A DNA stretch of 43,183 nucleotides, taken from NCBI GenBank assembly GCA_964645785.1, contig CAZYAV010000023.1:1-43183 (forward strand), written 5' to 3'. The notes below the pieces were generated by a model. It was not told where the DNA came from. It worked only from the letters and a program-made list of their open reading frames with translations, and made no database searches. Each line of letters starts with the position of its first letter. The stretch's first letter is position 1. This document shows, one piece after another, positions 24,493-34,527 of this stretch. Source of the DNA: CALWZE01 sp964645785. GTDB taxonomy: Bacteria; Bacillota; Clostridia; Oscillospirales; Ruminococcaceae. The translations under genes were made by a program, and so were the position numbers.

Positions 24493-25425
24493 ATGGAAAA
24501 CAACGCGTTCATACATGTTTCCGTCCTGCTTGCGGAATGCATCGACGGGCTGAATATCCGCCCGGACGGCGTGTATCTGGACGGCACTGCGGGCGGGGCG
24601 GGGCATTCCCTTGAGATTGCGAAGCGGCTGACCGCCGGCGGCAGGCTGTACGCACTGGACAAGGACGCGGACGCGGTCGCAGTTGCGACCCAGCGGCTCG
24701 GCGGGCTGCCGGCCGAGGTGATCCGCGGGGATTTCAGGGACGCGGCCGCGCTGCTTTCGGGGAAAACCGAACGGCTGGACGGCGCGCTGCTCGATCTCGG
24801 CGTCTCCTCCTATCAGCTTGATTGCGCCGAGCGCGGTTTTTCATACAATAAGGAGGGGCTGCTGGACATGCGCATGAGCCGCACCGGCCAGACGGCGGCC
24901 GACCTTGTCAACACGCTGAGCTGGCAGCAGCTTGCGGATATCCTGCGGTTATACGGAGAGGAGCCCCACGCCGCGCAGATTGCAAAAAAGATCGCGGCCG
25001 CCCGGGAGCAGGCGCCGGTTGAGACAACGACCCGGCTCAGCGAGATTGTGACCTCCGCGCTGCCGCCCGCCGTCCGCCGCAGGGAAAAGCACCCCGCGCG
25101 GCGCACCTTCCAGGCGCTGCGCATCGCGGTCAACGACGAGCTGAACGCGCTTGAGCAGGGGCTGGAATCCATCTTCTCGCTGCTTTCATCGGGCGGCCGC
25201 CTGTGCGTCATCACCTTCCACTCGCTGGAGGATCGCATCGTCAAGCAGCGGTTTGCCGAATGGGCGCGCGGGTGTATCTGCCCGCCCGATTTCCCGGTCT
25301 GCGTGTGCGGCAGAACCCCGCAGGCCGACCTCGTCAACAAAAAACCGATCACAGCCGGCGCGGAAGAATGTGCCCAAAACCGGCGTTCCCGCAGCGCCAA
25401 GCTGCGCATCCTGCAAAAGCGGTGA
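24493..25425 (+). CDS. rsmH: 16S rRNA (cytosine1402-N4)-methyltransferase RsmH
   Basis: SAM-dependent enzyme modifying C1402 in the decoding centre. The 310-residue product starts FIHVSVLLAECI, has motif I YLDGTAGGAGHS, the catalytic-region LLDLGVSSYQLD, and ends with FHSLEDRIVK and a CICPPDFPVC stretch. It lies second in the dcw cluster, its normal place. The 174-base gap after mraZ shows no strong promoter. Confidence 0.96.
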   Translation: MENNAFIHVSVLLAECIDGLNIRPDGVYLDGTAGGAGHSLEIAKRLTAGGRLYALDKDADAVAVATQRLGGLPAEVIRGDFRDAAALLSGKTERLDGALLDLGVSSYQLDCAERGFSYNKEGLLDMRMSRTGQTAADLVNTLSWQQLADILRLYGEEPHAAQIAKKIAAAREQAPVETTTRLSEIVTSALPPAVRRREKHPARRTFQALRIAVNDELNALEQGLESIFSLLSSGGRLCVITFHSLEDRIVKQRFAEWARGCICPPDFPVCVCGRTPQADLVNKKPITAGAEECAQNRRSRSAKLRILQKR

Positions 25426-25496
25426 GTGCCCGGCCGGGCAGCCGTGCGGCGCCGGGTCAACCGGAATTGCAACAAACACAAAAAAGGGGTATAATA

Positions 25497-25964
25497 ATGA
25501 GAACGTCTGCAGCTTATGATTACGACCGGAACTTTTCCCGCGCCGAGGAAGAGCGCAGGCTGGAAATCGTCCGCAGCAACAACCGCCGCATCCGGGAAAA
25601 GCGCCTGTTTATTTCCAAGCTGACCTCCCTTATCTGCGTGATGGCGATTCTGATGGTCGCGACGGTACACAGCCGCCTGGTGCTGACCGAGACGCGTGCA
25701 AAAATCAACGCGTATACAAACGACCTGACCGAGCTGGAAAGTGAGAACGCCTTTCTCTCTTACAAGCTCGAAAGCCTTGTGTCGCTCAAGAACGCGGAGG
25801 AGTACGCCGTTTCCGAACTGGGGCTTGTCAAGCTGGACTCGAGCCGCATCGAATATGTGAACCTGCAAAGCCAGAACGCGATTTCGGCCAACGAGGACGC
25901 TGTCACCCTGACGGAAAAACTGGAGACATTTTTCAACACGGTCATTGATTCCTTTACAGGCTAA
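25497..25964 (+). CDS. ftsL: Cell division protein FtsL-like
   Basis: Small bitopic divisome protein. The 155-residue product has a charged cytoplasmic N-terminus (1-36), one membrane segment (about 37-57) and an extracytoplasmic coiled coil with leucine spacing (about 60-105). FtsL forms a complex with FtsQ/DivIB and DivIC that activates FtsW and the class B PBP. The call rests on topology and position between rsmH and the PBP, since FtsL sequences diverge widely. The ATG follows GGGG. A TATAAT in that leader is in the wrong place to serve this gene. Confidence 0.85.
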   Translation: MRTSAAYDYDRNFSRAEEERRLEIVRSNNRRIREKRLFISKLTSLICVMAILMVATVHSRLVLTETRAKINAYTNDLTELESENAFLSYKLESLVSLKNAEEYAVSELGLVKLDSSRIEYVNLQSQNAISANEDAVTLTEKLETFFNTVIDSFTG

Positions 25965-26005
25965 TACAATATACTAAAGGGATCAGATGGATCACGGGTG
26001 TTTGT

Positions 26006-28261
26006 ATGGCGAAAAGCAAAAACAACAAAAGCGATAAAAACAGCGGCGGGAGCAGCCAGTCCAGGAAATACGTCACAAGATCAATCAAACAGAGAATGCT
26101 GATTACCGTAGTCCTTATGGCCTGCGGTTTTAGTATTATTGTCACGTCGCTTGCAAATATCGCGCTGGTCAAGCACGACGAATACAGCGCGATGGCCTCG
26201 AACCAGCAGCTGCGGGACACGGTCGTCGCCGCGCCGCGCGGCACCATCTACGACGCGAATATGAACGTGCTCGCACGCAGCGCGACCGTCTGGACGGTAG
26301 CGCTCTCCCCGATGGATATCGACAAGGAGGATTACGACACCATCGCGCGCGGCCTGGCGGATATCCTTGAGGTGGATTACCAGACGGTCTATGACAAGTG
26401 CTCCGAAAAGACCTATTACTCCATCGTCAAGCGCAAGGTCGACCAGCCGGTGATCGACGAGATCCGCGCGTTTATGAGCGAGAACAAGGTCGGCGGCATC
26501 AGCTTCACCGAGGATTCCAAGCGGTATTACCCTTACGGCAATTTTCTCGCGCAGGTGCTGGGCTTCGTCGGCACCGACAATCAGGGGCTTTCCGGGCTGG
26601 AGGCCTATTATGACGATGTGCTGTCCGGCACGTCGGGGCGGGTTCTCACGGCAAAGAACGCGCGCGGCAGCGACATGTATTATGAATACGAGACCCGGTA
26701 CGAGCCGCAGGCAGGGCACAGCCTGGTGCTGACGGTTGACGAGGTAATCCAGCATTACCTTGAAAAGAACCTGGAAGCGGCGATTGAGCAGCACAATATC
26801 CAGAACAACGCGATGGGCATCATCATGAACGTAAAAACCGGCGAAATCTACGCAATGGCGGTCAAGCCGGATTTTGACCCCAACGACCCGCTGACCGTCT
26901 TTGACGAAAAGGCGGCCGCCGCGCTCGCGGAGCTGGAGGGCACCGAGGAGTACAGCGCGCAGCTTGGCCTTGCGCAGAACAAGCAGTGGCGCAATTCGAC
27001 CATATCCGACCTGTACGAGCCGGGGTCGGTGTTCAAGGTGGTGACGGCCTCCACGGCGCTGGAAACGGGCGCCGCGACCCTCGATTCCTCCTATTACTGC
27101 GCGGGATACAAGCAGGTGCTCACCTGGCGGATGAACTGCGCGCAGGCGGGCGGGCACGGCCAGCAGGACTTCACCCACGCCGTCATCAACTCCTGCAACC
27201 CCGCGTTTATCGAAATCGGCCAGTCTATCGGCATTGACACCTTCTGCTCCTACATACGCGCGTTCGGGCTGAACGAAAAGACGGGGATCGACCTGCCGGG
27301 CGAGGCGAACAGTATCGTCTACGACGGGGTCGTGAATAAAATGAACAGCATCGTCGAGCTGTCCAGCTGCGCGTTCGGGCAATCCAACAAGATCACCCCG
27401 CTTCAGATGATTACGGCGATGTCGGCCGTTGTCAACGGGGGATACCTTGTGCAGCCGCACATTGTCAAGGAGATTATCGACGAGGACGGCAATATTATCC
27501 AGTCGTTCGACACGACGGTCAAGCGGCAGGTGCTGAGCGCCGAGACCTCGGCGACCATGTGCGGAATCCTCGAGCGGGTCGTCGTGGAGGGCAACAGCCA
27601 GAACGCCTATGTGGCGGGCTACCGCCTGGGCGGTAAGAGCGGCACGGCGCAGGATCTGACCAGCAGCGAGGTCGGCAAATACTGGGCGTCCTTCTGCGCG
27701 TTTGCGCCGGCGGACGACCCCGAAATCGCCTGCCTTGTCATTTACGACAACGCCCGCAGCAGCACCTCCATTTACGGCGGCACGATTGTCGCGCCGGTTG
27801 TGGCGTCGATCATGAAGGACGTGCTGCCCTACATCGGAGTCGACCCGATTTACTCGGAGTCCGAGCTGGAGTCGCTCGATGTCGTGACCCCGAGCGTGAC
27901 CGGTATGCTGCTGACAAGCGCGTATTCCTATCTCCAGCCGGAGGGGCTGGACTACACGGTCATCGGGGACGGCACGACGGTTGTCAGCCAGTTCCCGGGC
28001 GGCGGGCAGTCGATCCCGCGCGGTTCCAAGGTGATTCTGTATACCGACGAGCGCGAAGTGCAGACGGTGCAGGTGCCGAACCTTGTCGGCTCCACGCAGA
28101 GCGCGGCGGCAGCCACCTTACAGGCATACGGGCTGAACGTCAAGGTGAACGGCTCCGCCTCCCCGGGCGCTTCGGTCATGGGGCAGAATATCGCGGAGGG
28201 GGAGACGGTTCCCACCGGCACGGTCGTCACAATCGAGTGTGTGCAGACAACGAACGATTGA
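26006..28261 (+). CDS. pbpB: Class B penicillin-binding protein with two PASTA domains
   Basis: Septal transpeptidase that cross-links peptidoglycan with FtsW. The 751-residue product has a cytoplasmic basic tail, one membrane segment (about 30-52) and a dimerisation domain. The transpeptidase domain carries the SxxK motif SVFK (341-344), SxN as SCN (396-398) and KSG (544-546). Two C-terminal PASTA domains follow (about 625-682 and 685-748). Two PASTA domains fit the vegetative PBP2B type better than SpoVD, which usually has one. It follows ftsL by 41 bases. Confidence 0.93.
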   Translation: MAKSKNNKSDKNSGGSSQSRKYVTRSIKQRMLITVVLMACGFSIIVTSLANIALVKHDEYSAMASNQQLRDTVVAAPRGTIYDANMNVLARSATVWTVALSPMDIDKEDYDTIARGLADILEVDYQTVYDKCSEKTYYSIVKRKVDQPVIDEIRAFMSENKVGGISFTEDSKRYYPYGNFLAQVLGFVGTDNQGLSGLEAYYDDVLSGTSGRVLTAKNARGSDMYYEYETRYEPQAGHSLVLTVDEVIQHYLEKNLEAAIEQHNIQNNAMGIIMNVKTGEIYAMAVKPDFDPNDPLTVFDEKAAAALAELEGTEEYSAQLGLAQNKQWRNSTISDLYEPGSVFKVVTASTALETGAATLDSSYYCAGYKQVLTWRMNCAQAGGHGQQDFTHAVINSCNPAFIEIGQSIGIDTFCSYIRAFGLNEKTGIDLPGEANSIVYDGVVNKMNSIVELSSCAFGQSNKITPLQMITAMSAVVNGGYLVQPHIVKEIIDEDGNIIQSFDTTVKRQVLSAETSATMCGILERVVVEGNSQNAYVAGYRLGGKSGTAQDLTSSEVGKYWASFCAFAPADDPEIACLVIYDNARSSTSIYGGTIVAPVVASIMKDVLPYIGVDPIYSESELESLDVVTPSVTGMLLTSAYSYLQPEGLDYTVIGDGTTVVSQFPGGGQSIPRGSKVILYTDEREVQTVQVPNLVGSTQSAAAATLQAYGLNVKVNGSASPGASVMGQNIAEGETVPTGTVVTIECVQTTND

Positions 28262-28276
28262 GAATTTCGGAGGTAG

Positions 28277-29716
28277 ATGGACTTGAAGCTCAGCGAGGTC
28301 ATGAGAGGGATTGAATACGACGGAACCGCGGACGGCCGTGAAGTGCGGGACGTGATGTCCGATTCCCGCAAGGTGAGCGAGGGCTCGGTCTTTGTCTGCA
28401 TCAAGGGGAGAAGCTTTGACGGGCACAGCGTCGCGCGCGAGATGCTTGACCGGGGGGCGGCCGCCGTGGTGACCGACCACCCGCTGGGGCTTGAAAACGA
28501 GCTGGTGGTGCGGGACACCCGCCTTGCGCTGGCGCACATGTGCCAGAACTTTTTCGGCAACCCGCAAAAGCAGCTGCACCTGATTGCAGTCACGGGCACA
28601 AACGGAAAAACCACGGTCACCAGCGTCATCAAGCAGGCGCTGTGCGCGCTCGGGCACAGGGCGGGGCTCATCGGGACGATCTGCTGCGAGATCGGGGAGA
28701 TGGTGATCCCGGCAAAATTCACAACCCCCGAGCCGTGGGATCTGTGCGCGCTGTTTGCGCGGATGCTCTCGGCCGGCTGCACCCATGTCGTTATGGAGGC
28801 GTCCTCCCAGGCGCTCGACCAGGGGCGGCTGCTGGGGCTGGAATTCGACTGCGCAGTCTTTACGAACCTGACCCAGGATCACCTGGATTATCACGGGGAC
28901 ATGGAGCAGTATTATCAGGCGAAAAAGCTGCTGTTCCGCCGCGCGAAGCACGCGGTTATCAATGTGGACGACCCGTATGGCCTGCGGCTGGCAAAGGAGC
29001 TGTCTATCCCGTTTGACACGATCTCTGTCGGCAAGGAGGGCGCGGATTACTGCGCAAAGTCGATCAGCTGCGGGGTCGGCGGCGTCTCGTTCGAGGTTTG
29101 CGGCAAGGGCTTCCAGGCGCCCGTTCGGTTCCCGATGCCGGGCATGTATTCGGTGCAGAACGCGCTGTGCGCCGCCTGCGCACTGTTCGGCGCCGGTATT
29201 GAGCGGGAGGCCGCCTGTGCGGCGGTCAGCGAAACCCACGGCGTCAAGGGTCGGTGCGAGGTGCTGTATAACGGGGAATACACCGTCATCTGCGATTTTG
29301 CGCACACGGGCGACGCGCTCCGGCAGCTGCTTTCCAGCCTGCGGCCGTTCGTCAAGGGGCGGATGATTACCCTGTTTGGCTGCGCGGGCGACCGCGACCC
29401 CAAAAAGCGCCCCGAAATGGCGCGCGCGGCGGCAAAGTACTCCGACTTTGTCGTGATGAGTTCGGACAATCCGCGCACGGAGGATCCGCTCGCCATTATC
29501 GACGAGGTTCGCCCCTATCTGCTGGAAAGCGGGGTGGAATTTACGGCAATTCCCGACCGCTTCTATGCGATACAATGGGCGTTGGAGCAGCTGCGGCAGG
29601 ACGACGTGCTTGTGCTGTGCGGCAAAGGGCACGAGGATTATCAGGTGATCGACGGCTGTACGATCTACCTCGACGAGCACAGGCTTGTGCGGGATTTTCT
29701 TGAAAACAGACACTGA
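28277..29716 (+). CDS. murE: UDP-MurNAc-L-Ala-D-Glu:meso-DAP ligase
   Basis: Adds the third residue of the peptidoglycan stem peptide. The 479-residue product has the ATP loop GTNGKTT (107-113) and the DNPR motif (397-400), which in this family selects meso-diaminopimelate rather than lysine; the wall is therefore predicted to be DAP type. Start is uncertain: ATG at 28277 is only 3 bases from GGAGG (28269-28273), whereas TTG at 28283 would have ideal 9-base spacing and give MKLSEV. murF follows after 12 bases. Confidence 0.95.
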   Translation: MDLKLSEVMRGIEYDGTADGREVRDVMSDSRKVSEGSVFVCIKGRSFDGHSVAREMLDRGAAAVVTDHPLGLENELVVRDTRLALAHMCQNFFGNPQKQLHLIAVTGTNGKTTVTSVIKQALCALGHRAGLIGTICCEIGEMVIPAKFTTPEPWDLCALFARMLSAGCTHVVMEASSQALDQGRLLGLEFDCAVFTNLTQDHLDYHGDMEQYYQAKKLLFRRAKHAVINVDDPYGLRLAKELSIPFDTISVGKEGADYCAKSISCGVGGVSFEVCGKGFQAPVRFPMPGMYSVQNALCAACALFGAGIEREAACAAVSETHGVKGRCEVLYNGEYTVICDFAHTGDALRQLLSSLRPFVKGRMITLFGCAGDRDPKKRPEMARAAAKYSDFVVMSSDNPRTEDPLAIIDEVRPYLLESGVEFTAIPDRFYAIQWALEQLRQDDVLVLCGKGHEDYQVIDGCTIYLDEHRLVRDFLENRH

Positions 29717-29728
29717 GAGGACGAAACT

Positions 29729-31096
29729 ATGGAACCGGTTACACTCGGAGAGCTGCTGAAAGGGGTCGCCGTGACTAAATACCCCGACACGGTCATTACA
29801 AAGGTCACCACCGATTCGCGTGACGCCTGCCCGGGCAGCCTGTTTGTCGCGATTGTGGGTGAGCGGCTGGACGGCAACGACTTTGCAAAAAGCGCGATTG
29901 CAAACGGCGCAGCCGCCGTTGTGGTCAACCGCCGGGGGAATTTCGACGGGGAACAGATTCTTGTGCGGGACACAAAGGACGCGCTGATTGAGATTGCGGG
30001 CAATTACCGCGCGCGGTACAGCCCCCGGCTGGTCGCGGTTACGGGCAGCGTGGGAAAGACGACCACCAAGGAGATGGCCGCCGCGATTTTTGAAACATTT
30101 GGCAACACCCTGAAAAATGAGGGGAACAGGAATAATGAAATAGGGGTGCCGACCACACTATTTAATATGTCGGCCGAAACCGAGCTTGCGGTTGTCGAGA
30201 TGGGGATGAACGGCCTGGGGGATATCAGCAAGCTGACCCGGGCGGCGCGGCCGCGGGTGGCCGCGATTACCGGCATCGGGGTCTGCCACCTGGAGCAGCT
30301 TGGCAGCCGGGAGAATATCCTGAAAGCAAAGCTGGAAATCGTCGAGGGGATGCCGCAGGACGGGATCCTGTGCCTGAACGGGGACGACGAGCTGCTGATG
30401 GGCGCGCGGGAGGATCTCGCAATCGAGACCGCGACATTCGCCATCCACAACACCGAGGCGGACATCGTGGCAAAAAACATCATGACCCGTGTGCGTTCGA
30501 CCGAGTTTACCATCGTTGACCGGCACAACGGCGAGTTTTCCGCCATGATTCCCTGCGCGGGCAGCCACAACGTGATTGATGCGCTGGCGGCCTATGCGCT
30601 CGCGACCCGCACCGGGCTGGACGCCGCCGGGGCGGCAAAGGCGCTTTCCCGCTATGTGCCCACCGGGATGCGCCAGCGATTTGTCGATTTCCACGGCATC
30701 ACGGTTATCGAGGACTGCTATAACGCGAGCCCCGATTCGATGCGCGCCTCGATCGAGACCCTCGCGCAGCTGCCGATTGACGGCATCAAGGTTGCGGTGC
30801 TGGGCGATATGCTTGAATTGGGCTCAATCTCGCGGGAAGCGCACCGCAGCGTCGGGATTGAGGCGGCGAAGATGGGGATTGACATTTTGCTGTGTTACGG
30901 CGAAAATATGAAGTTGTGCGCACAGGGCGCGCTTGCCGCGGGCATCACCAGCGCAAAGCACTTTTCGGATAAATCCGAGCTCGCCGCCTATATCGCAAAA
31001 ACCATGCATCCCGGCGACGCCGTCATGTTCAAGGCGAGCAGGGCAATGGCGTTTGAGGAGGTCATCGACCGGTTTTACGAAATTTACGCCCCCTGA
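29729..31096 (+). CDS. murF: UDP-MurNAc-tripeptide:D-Ala-D-Ala ligase
   Basis: Completes the cytoplasmic UDP-MurNAc-pentapeptide. The 455-residue product has the Mur-ligase ATP loop GSVGKTT (106-112), NEIGVPTTLF, EMGMNGLGDI and DCYNASPDSM, all typical of MurF. It sits between murE and mraY with an AGAGG ribosome site. Length is normal. Confidence 0.96.
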   Translation: MEPVTLGELLKGVAVTKYPDTVITKVTTDSRDACPGSLFVAIVGERLDGNDFAKSAIANGAAAVVVNRRGNFDGEQILVRDTKDALIEIAGNYRARYSPRLVAVTGSVGKTTTKEMAAAIFETFGNTLKNEGNRNNEIGVPTTLFNMSAETELAVVEMGMNGLGDISKLTRAARPRVAAITGIGVCHLEQLGSRENILKAKLEIVEGMPQDGILCLNGDDELLMGAREDLAIETATFAIHNTEADIVAKNIMTRVRSTEFTIVDRHNGEFSAMIPCAGSHNVIDALAAYALATRTGLDAAGAAKALSRYVPTGMRQRFVDFHGITVIEDCYNASPDSMRASIETLAQLPIDGIKVAVLGDMLELGSISREAHRSVGIEAAKMGIDILLCYGENMKLCAQGALAAGITSAKHFSDKSELAAYIAKTMHPGDAVMFKASRAMAFEEVIDRFYEIYAP

Positions 31097-31134
31097 CAGG
31101 GACAAAGGCAATGAAACGGAGCAAAGCATAGGAT

Positions 31135-32148
31135 ATGGAGAGAACGGCAATACTGCTGACTGCGACGGTCAGCCTCGGGCTGACCGGGGTGCTGGGCTTT
31201 TGGCTCATCCCCTGGCTGAAAAAGCTGAAATACGGCCAGACAATCAATGAAATCGGCCCCAAATGGCACAAATCCAAGGAGGGGACGCCGACCATGGGCG
31301 GCCTGATGTTCATCATCGGCGCGCTGGCGGGGCTGGCCGTCGGCTACATTTCGCTGATTCTGGAGGCGCCGCAGTTCCTCGGCACACAGTACGCGATTGA
31401 AAACGTGCGCCTGCTTGCCGGCGTCGGCTGCGCCATCGGGTTTGGACTGATCGGCTTTGTGGACGACTATATGAAGGTGGTGCACACCCGCAACCTGGGG
31501 CTGACGGCCAAGGGGAAAATCTTTTTGCAGATTTTTGTCGCGGCGGGCTACCTGTTTGTCATGCACCGCTACGGCGGCAGCGACACCAATGTCATGATCC
31601 CCTTCATCGGCACCTATGATTTTGGCGTCTGGTACTTTGTGCTGTCCATGCTGTTCATCATCTTCATGGTCAACGCGGTCAACCTGACCGACGGCATCGA
31701 CGGGCTCGCTACCACGGTCACCTTTTTTGTCAGCATCGGCTTCGTTGTGCTCTCGACCCTGCTGGGCTACATCGGCACCGGGCTGCTTGCCACGGCGATT
31801 GCGGGCGGCTGCGTCGGATTTGTCATCTGGAATTTTCACCCGGCCAAGGTGTTCATGGGGGACACCGGCTCGATGTTCCTGGGCGGCGCCGTTGTGGCGA
31901 TGGCCTACGGCGTGTCGCTGCCCACCCTTGCAATCCTTTCCGGCATTGTGTATGTGCTGGAGGCCGCCTCGGTGGTGATTCAGGTGACCTATTTCAAGCT
32001 GACCCACGGCAAGCGCCTGTTCAAAATGACCCCGATTCACCATCATTTTGAGCTGAGCGGCTTTTCGGAAATCAAGATTGTCGTGACGTTCAGCATCGCG
32101 GCTATTCTGGGCGGCGCGCTGTCCATTCTCGCCGTCGTGACCCAATAA
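31135..32148 (+). CDS. mraY: Phospho-MurNAc-pentapeptide transferase MraY
   Basis: Membrane enzyme that joins phospho-MurNAc-pentapeptide to undecaprenyl phosphate, giving lipid I. The 337-residue product has about ten membrane segments, the Mg-binding aspartates in FVDDYMK, NLTDGIDGL and the histidine-rich loop TPIHHHFEL. It is followed after 29 bases by ftsW; murD, which usually stands between the two, is missing. Confidence 0.97.
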   Translation: MERTAILLTATVSLGLTGVLGFWLIPWLKKLKYGQTINEIGPKWHKSKEGTPTMGGLMFIIGALAGLAVGYISLILEAPQFLGTQYAIENVRLLAGVGCAIGFGLIGFVDDYMKVVHTRNLGLTAKGKIFLQIFVAAGYLFVMHRYGGSDTNVMIPFIGTYDFGVWYFVLSMLFIIFMVNAVNLTDGIDGLATTVTFFVSIGFVVLSTLLGYIGTGLLATAIAGGCVGFVIWNFHPAKVFMGDTGSMFLGGAVVAMAYGVSLPTLAILSGIVYVLEAASVVIQVTYFKLTHGKRLFKMTPIHHHFELSGFSEIKIVVTFSIAAILGGALSILAVVTQ

Positions 32149-32177
32149 ACCGTCTGATTTTGTGAGGAATCCGGCAA

Positions 32178-33317
32178 ATGGCAAACAGCAAACAGAAAAC
32201 TGAACCGCATCGGCTGCAAAAGGCGGGTATGGATAAGCCGCTGCTGATTGTCACCCTCTCGCTGGTTGTTTTCGGCCTGATTATGATGATGTCCGCCAGC
32301 TTTGCAAACGCCTATTACATGTGGGGGGACAGCTACCATTTCATCAAAAATCAGGCGATATACGCGATTCTGGGGGTTGCGGCGATGATTGTGATTTCCC
32401 ACATCAATTACCGCATCCTGCACAAGTTCGTCTGGCCGATCATGATTGTCTCCTATGCGCTGCTGGTGCTCACCCTGTTCATGCCGGAGATTAACGGCTC
32501 CAAGCGGTGGATCATTATCGGCTCGTTTACCTTCCAGCCGTCGGAGATTGTGAAATTTGCGGTAATCGCGCTGTTTGCGCACCTCATCGCAACCCACCCC
32601 GAGCGGATGGGCGAGTTTAAATACGGCTATGTTTACCCGCTTTGCGTGCTGGGCGCCATCGCGGCGATTATGCTGCAGCAGACCCACCTTTCCGGCACCA
32701 TTCTCATCTGCCTGGTCGGATGCGTGATGATGTATGTGGGCGGCACGCGGCTCAAATGGTTCGGGCTGACCGGCGCCGTCGTTGTGCCGCTCGGCGTCGC
32801 CTTTATCTTCCTGGCGGATAAGATGGAGTACGCCATGGGGCGCATTCAGATGTGGCGCGACCCCTTCAGCGACCCGACCGGCCTGGGGCACCAGACGATT
32901 CAGTCGCTGCTGGCCATCGGCTCGGGCGGGCTGATGGGGCTTGGCCTGGGCAATTCAAGGCAGAAGCACCTCTATGTCCCCGAGCCGCAGAACGACTTCA
33001 TTTTCTCCATCATCTGCGAGGAGCTCGGGTTCATCGGCGCGCTGTTTGTCATCGCCCTGTTTGTGCTGTTTGTGTTCCGCGGCTTTGCCATCGCGCTCAA
33101 CGCGCGGGATAAATTCGGCGCGATGCTCGCCATCGGCGTTACCGCCCAGATCGGCCTGCAGGCGATTCTCAACATCGCGGTCGTCTCCAACACAATCCCC
33201 AACACCGGCATCAGCCTGCCCTTTTTCAGCCAGGGCGGCACCTCGCTGGCGGTACTGCTGGCCGAGGTCGGGGTGGTGCTGTCCGTTTCACGCTATTCCG
33301 CGGTGAAAAAGCAATGA
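32178..33317 (+). CDS. ftsW: Septal peptidoglycan polymerase FtsW
   Basis: SEDS glycosyltransferase that polymerises lipid II at the septum with the class B PBP. The 379-residue product has about ten membrane segments, NGSKRWI, the QPSEIVKFA helix, PEPQNDFIFS with the conserved acidic residue, and the C-terminal GISLPFFSQGG motif. Position beside murG supports FtsW rather than RodA. The ribosome site is TGAGGA. Confidence 0.94.
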   Translation: MANSKQKTEPHRLQKAGMDKPLLIVTLSLVVFGLIMMMSASFANAYYMWGDSYHFIKNQAIYAILGVAAMIVISHINYRILHKFVWPIMIVSYALLVLTLFMPEINGSKRWIIIGSFTFQPSEIVKFAVIALFAHLIATHPERMGEFKYGYVYPLCVLGAIAAIMLQQTHLSGTILICLVGCVMMYVGGTRLKWFGLTGAVVVPLGVAFIFLADKMEYAMGRIQMWRDPFSDPTGLGHQTIQSLLAIGSGGLMGLGLGNSRQKHLYVPEPQNDFIFSIICEELGFIGALFVIALFVLFVFRGFAIALNARDKFGAMLAIGVTAQIGLQAILNIAVVSNTIPNTGISLPFFSQGGTSLAVLLAEVGVVLSVSRYSAVKKQ

Positions 33318-33330
33318 GAGGGGCGCGTAG

Positions 33331-34467
33331 ATGAGAGCGATTATTGCGGCCGGCGGCACGGCGGGGCACATCAACCCGGCGCTCGCCATCGCCAACGAGA
33401 TTGAGCGCAACGAGCCGGATTCGGAGATTCTGTTTGTCGGGCGGTCGGACGGGATGGAAAAGCGGCTTGTCGAGGCGGCGGGATACCGGCTTTACCCAAT
33501 CGAGATACACGGCTTTTCCCGCAGCTTCAAGCCAAAGGAGATTCTGTTCAACCTCCATGCGGCGCGGTGCGCCGTGACCGGCACCGTGCAGGCAAAACGG
33601 CTGTTTAAGCAGTTCCGGCCGGATGTGGTGATCGGCTGCGGGGGCTATGTGAGCGGCCCGGTTGTGCGCGCGGCCGCAAAGCGCGGCATCCCGACGGCGA
33701 TTCAGGAGCAGAACGCCTTCCCGGGCGTGACCAACAAGATTCTGGCAAAGCTGGTGGATCTCGTCATGGTCGCGAGCGAGGACGCCGTCCCGCGCCTTGA
33801 ATGCCGGGGCAGGTGCGTCGTGACCGGCAACCCGATCCGCGCCGCGTTTTTCAGCGCGGACAGGGAAAAGCTGCGCCGCGCGTGGGGCGCCAGGGACAAG
33901 ACGGTGATTGTCTCGTTCGGCGGCTCGCTCGGCGCGCGTACCATCAACCAGCTCAGCGCAAGCCTGATGCGGCTGCACGAGCGGGCGGACAATATCTACC
34001 ACATCCACGCGACGGGGCGGTACGCGACCGAGTCCTTCCCGGCGCTGCTGCGGGAATACGGCGTCGACCCGCAGGGAAAGAACATCCGGGTGGTCGAGTA
34101 TATCGAGGATATGCCCGAATGCTTTGCGGCGGCCGATCTGGTCATCAGCCGGTCGGGCGCGCTGACCATCAGCGAAATCGCGGCGGCGGGGCGCGCAAGC
34201 GTGCTTGTTCCCTCGCCGAACGTCGCGGAGAATCACCAGTATTACAACGCCATGACCCTCGTCAACGCCGGCGCGGCCGCGATTTACGAGGAGGCGGCGC
34301 TGGACTGCGAGGCGGCGGCGCAGGAAATCCACGCGCTCGCGTGCGACCGGCAGCGGCTGCGGATGATGGGGGTCAACGCGCGCGCGGTGGCGGTCAAGGA
34401 TTCGGCAAACAAAATTTACCGGTATATCCGCGAGCTGCTGCACGACAAAGCGGCCGCGCGCGGATAA
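33331..34467 (+). CDS. murG: UDP-GlcNAc:lipid I N-acetylglucosaminyltransferase MurG
   Basis: GT28 glycosyltransferase that converts lipid I to lipid II at the inner face of the membrane. The 378-residue product has GGTAGH (8-13), IGCGGYVSGP, EQNAFPG, FGGSLGA and SRSGALTISEI, the donor-binding elements. It starts 14 bases after ftsW with an AGAGGGG ribosome site. Confidence 0.97.
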   Translation: MRAIIAAGGTAGHINPALAIANEIERNEPDSEILFVGRSDGMEKRLVEAAGYRLYPIEIHGFSRSFKPKEILFNLHAARCAVTGTVQAKRLFKQFRPDVVIGCGGYVSGPVVRAAAKRGIPTAIQEQNAFPGVTNKILAKLVDLVMVASEDAVPRLECRGRCVVTGNPIRAAFFSADREKLRRAWGARDKTVIVSFGGSLGARTINQLSASLMRLHERADNIYHIHATGRYATESFPALLREYGVDPQGKNIRVVEYIEDMPECFAAADLVISRSGALTISEIAAAGRASVLVPSPNVAENHQYYNAMTLVNAGAAAIYEEAALDCEAAAQEIHALACDRQRLRMMGVNARAVAVKDSANKIYRYIRELLHDKAAARG

Positions 34468-34527
34468 ACCGCACGGAAACATATGCGCCGGCGCGCCATG
34501 GCCGGGCAAAGCGGATAAGGGGACATT

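Noticed and set aside
25490..25495. TATAAT directly before ftsL
   Set aside because: It lies between the ribosome site and the start codon, so a transcript from it would lack the ftsL leader and start; no -35 was found at proper distance.
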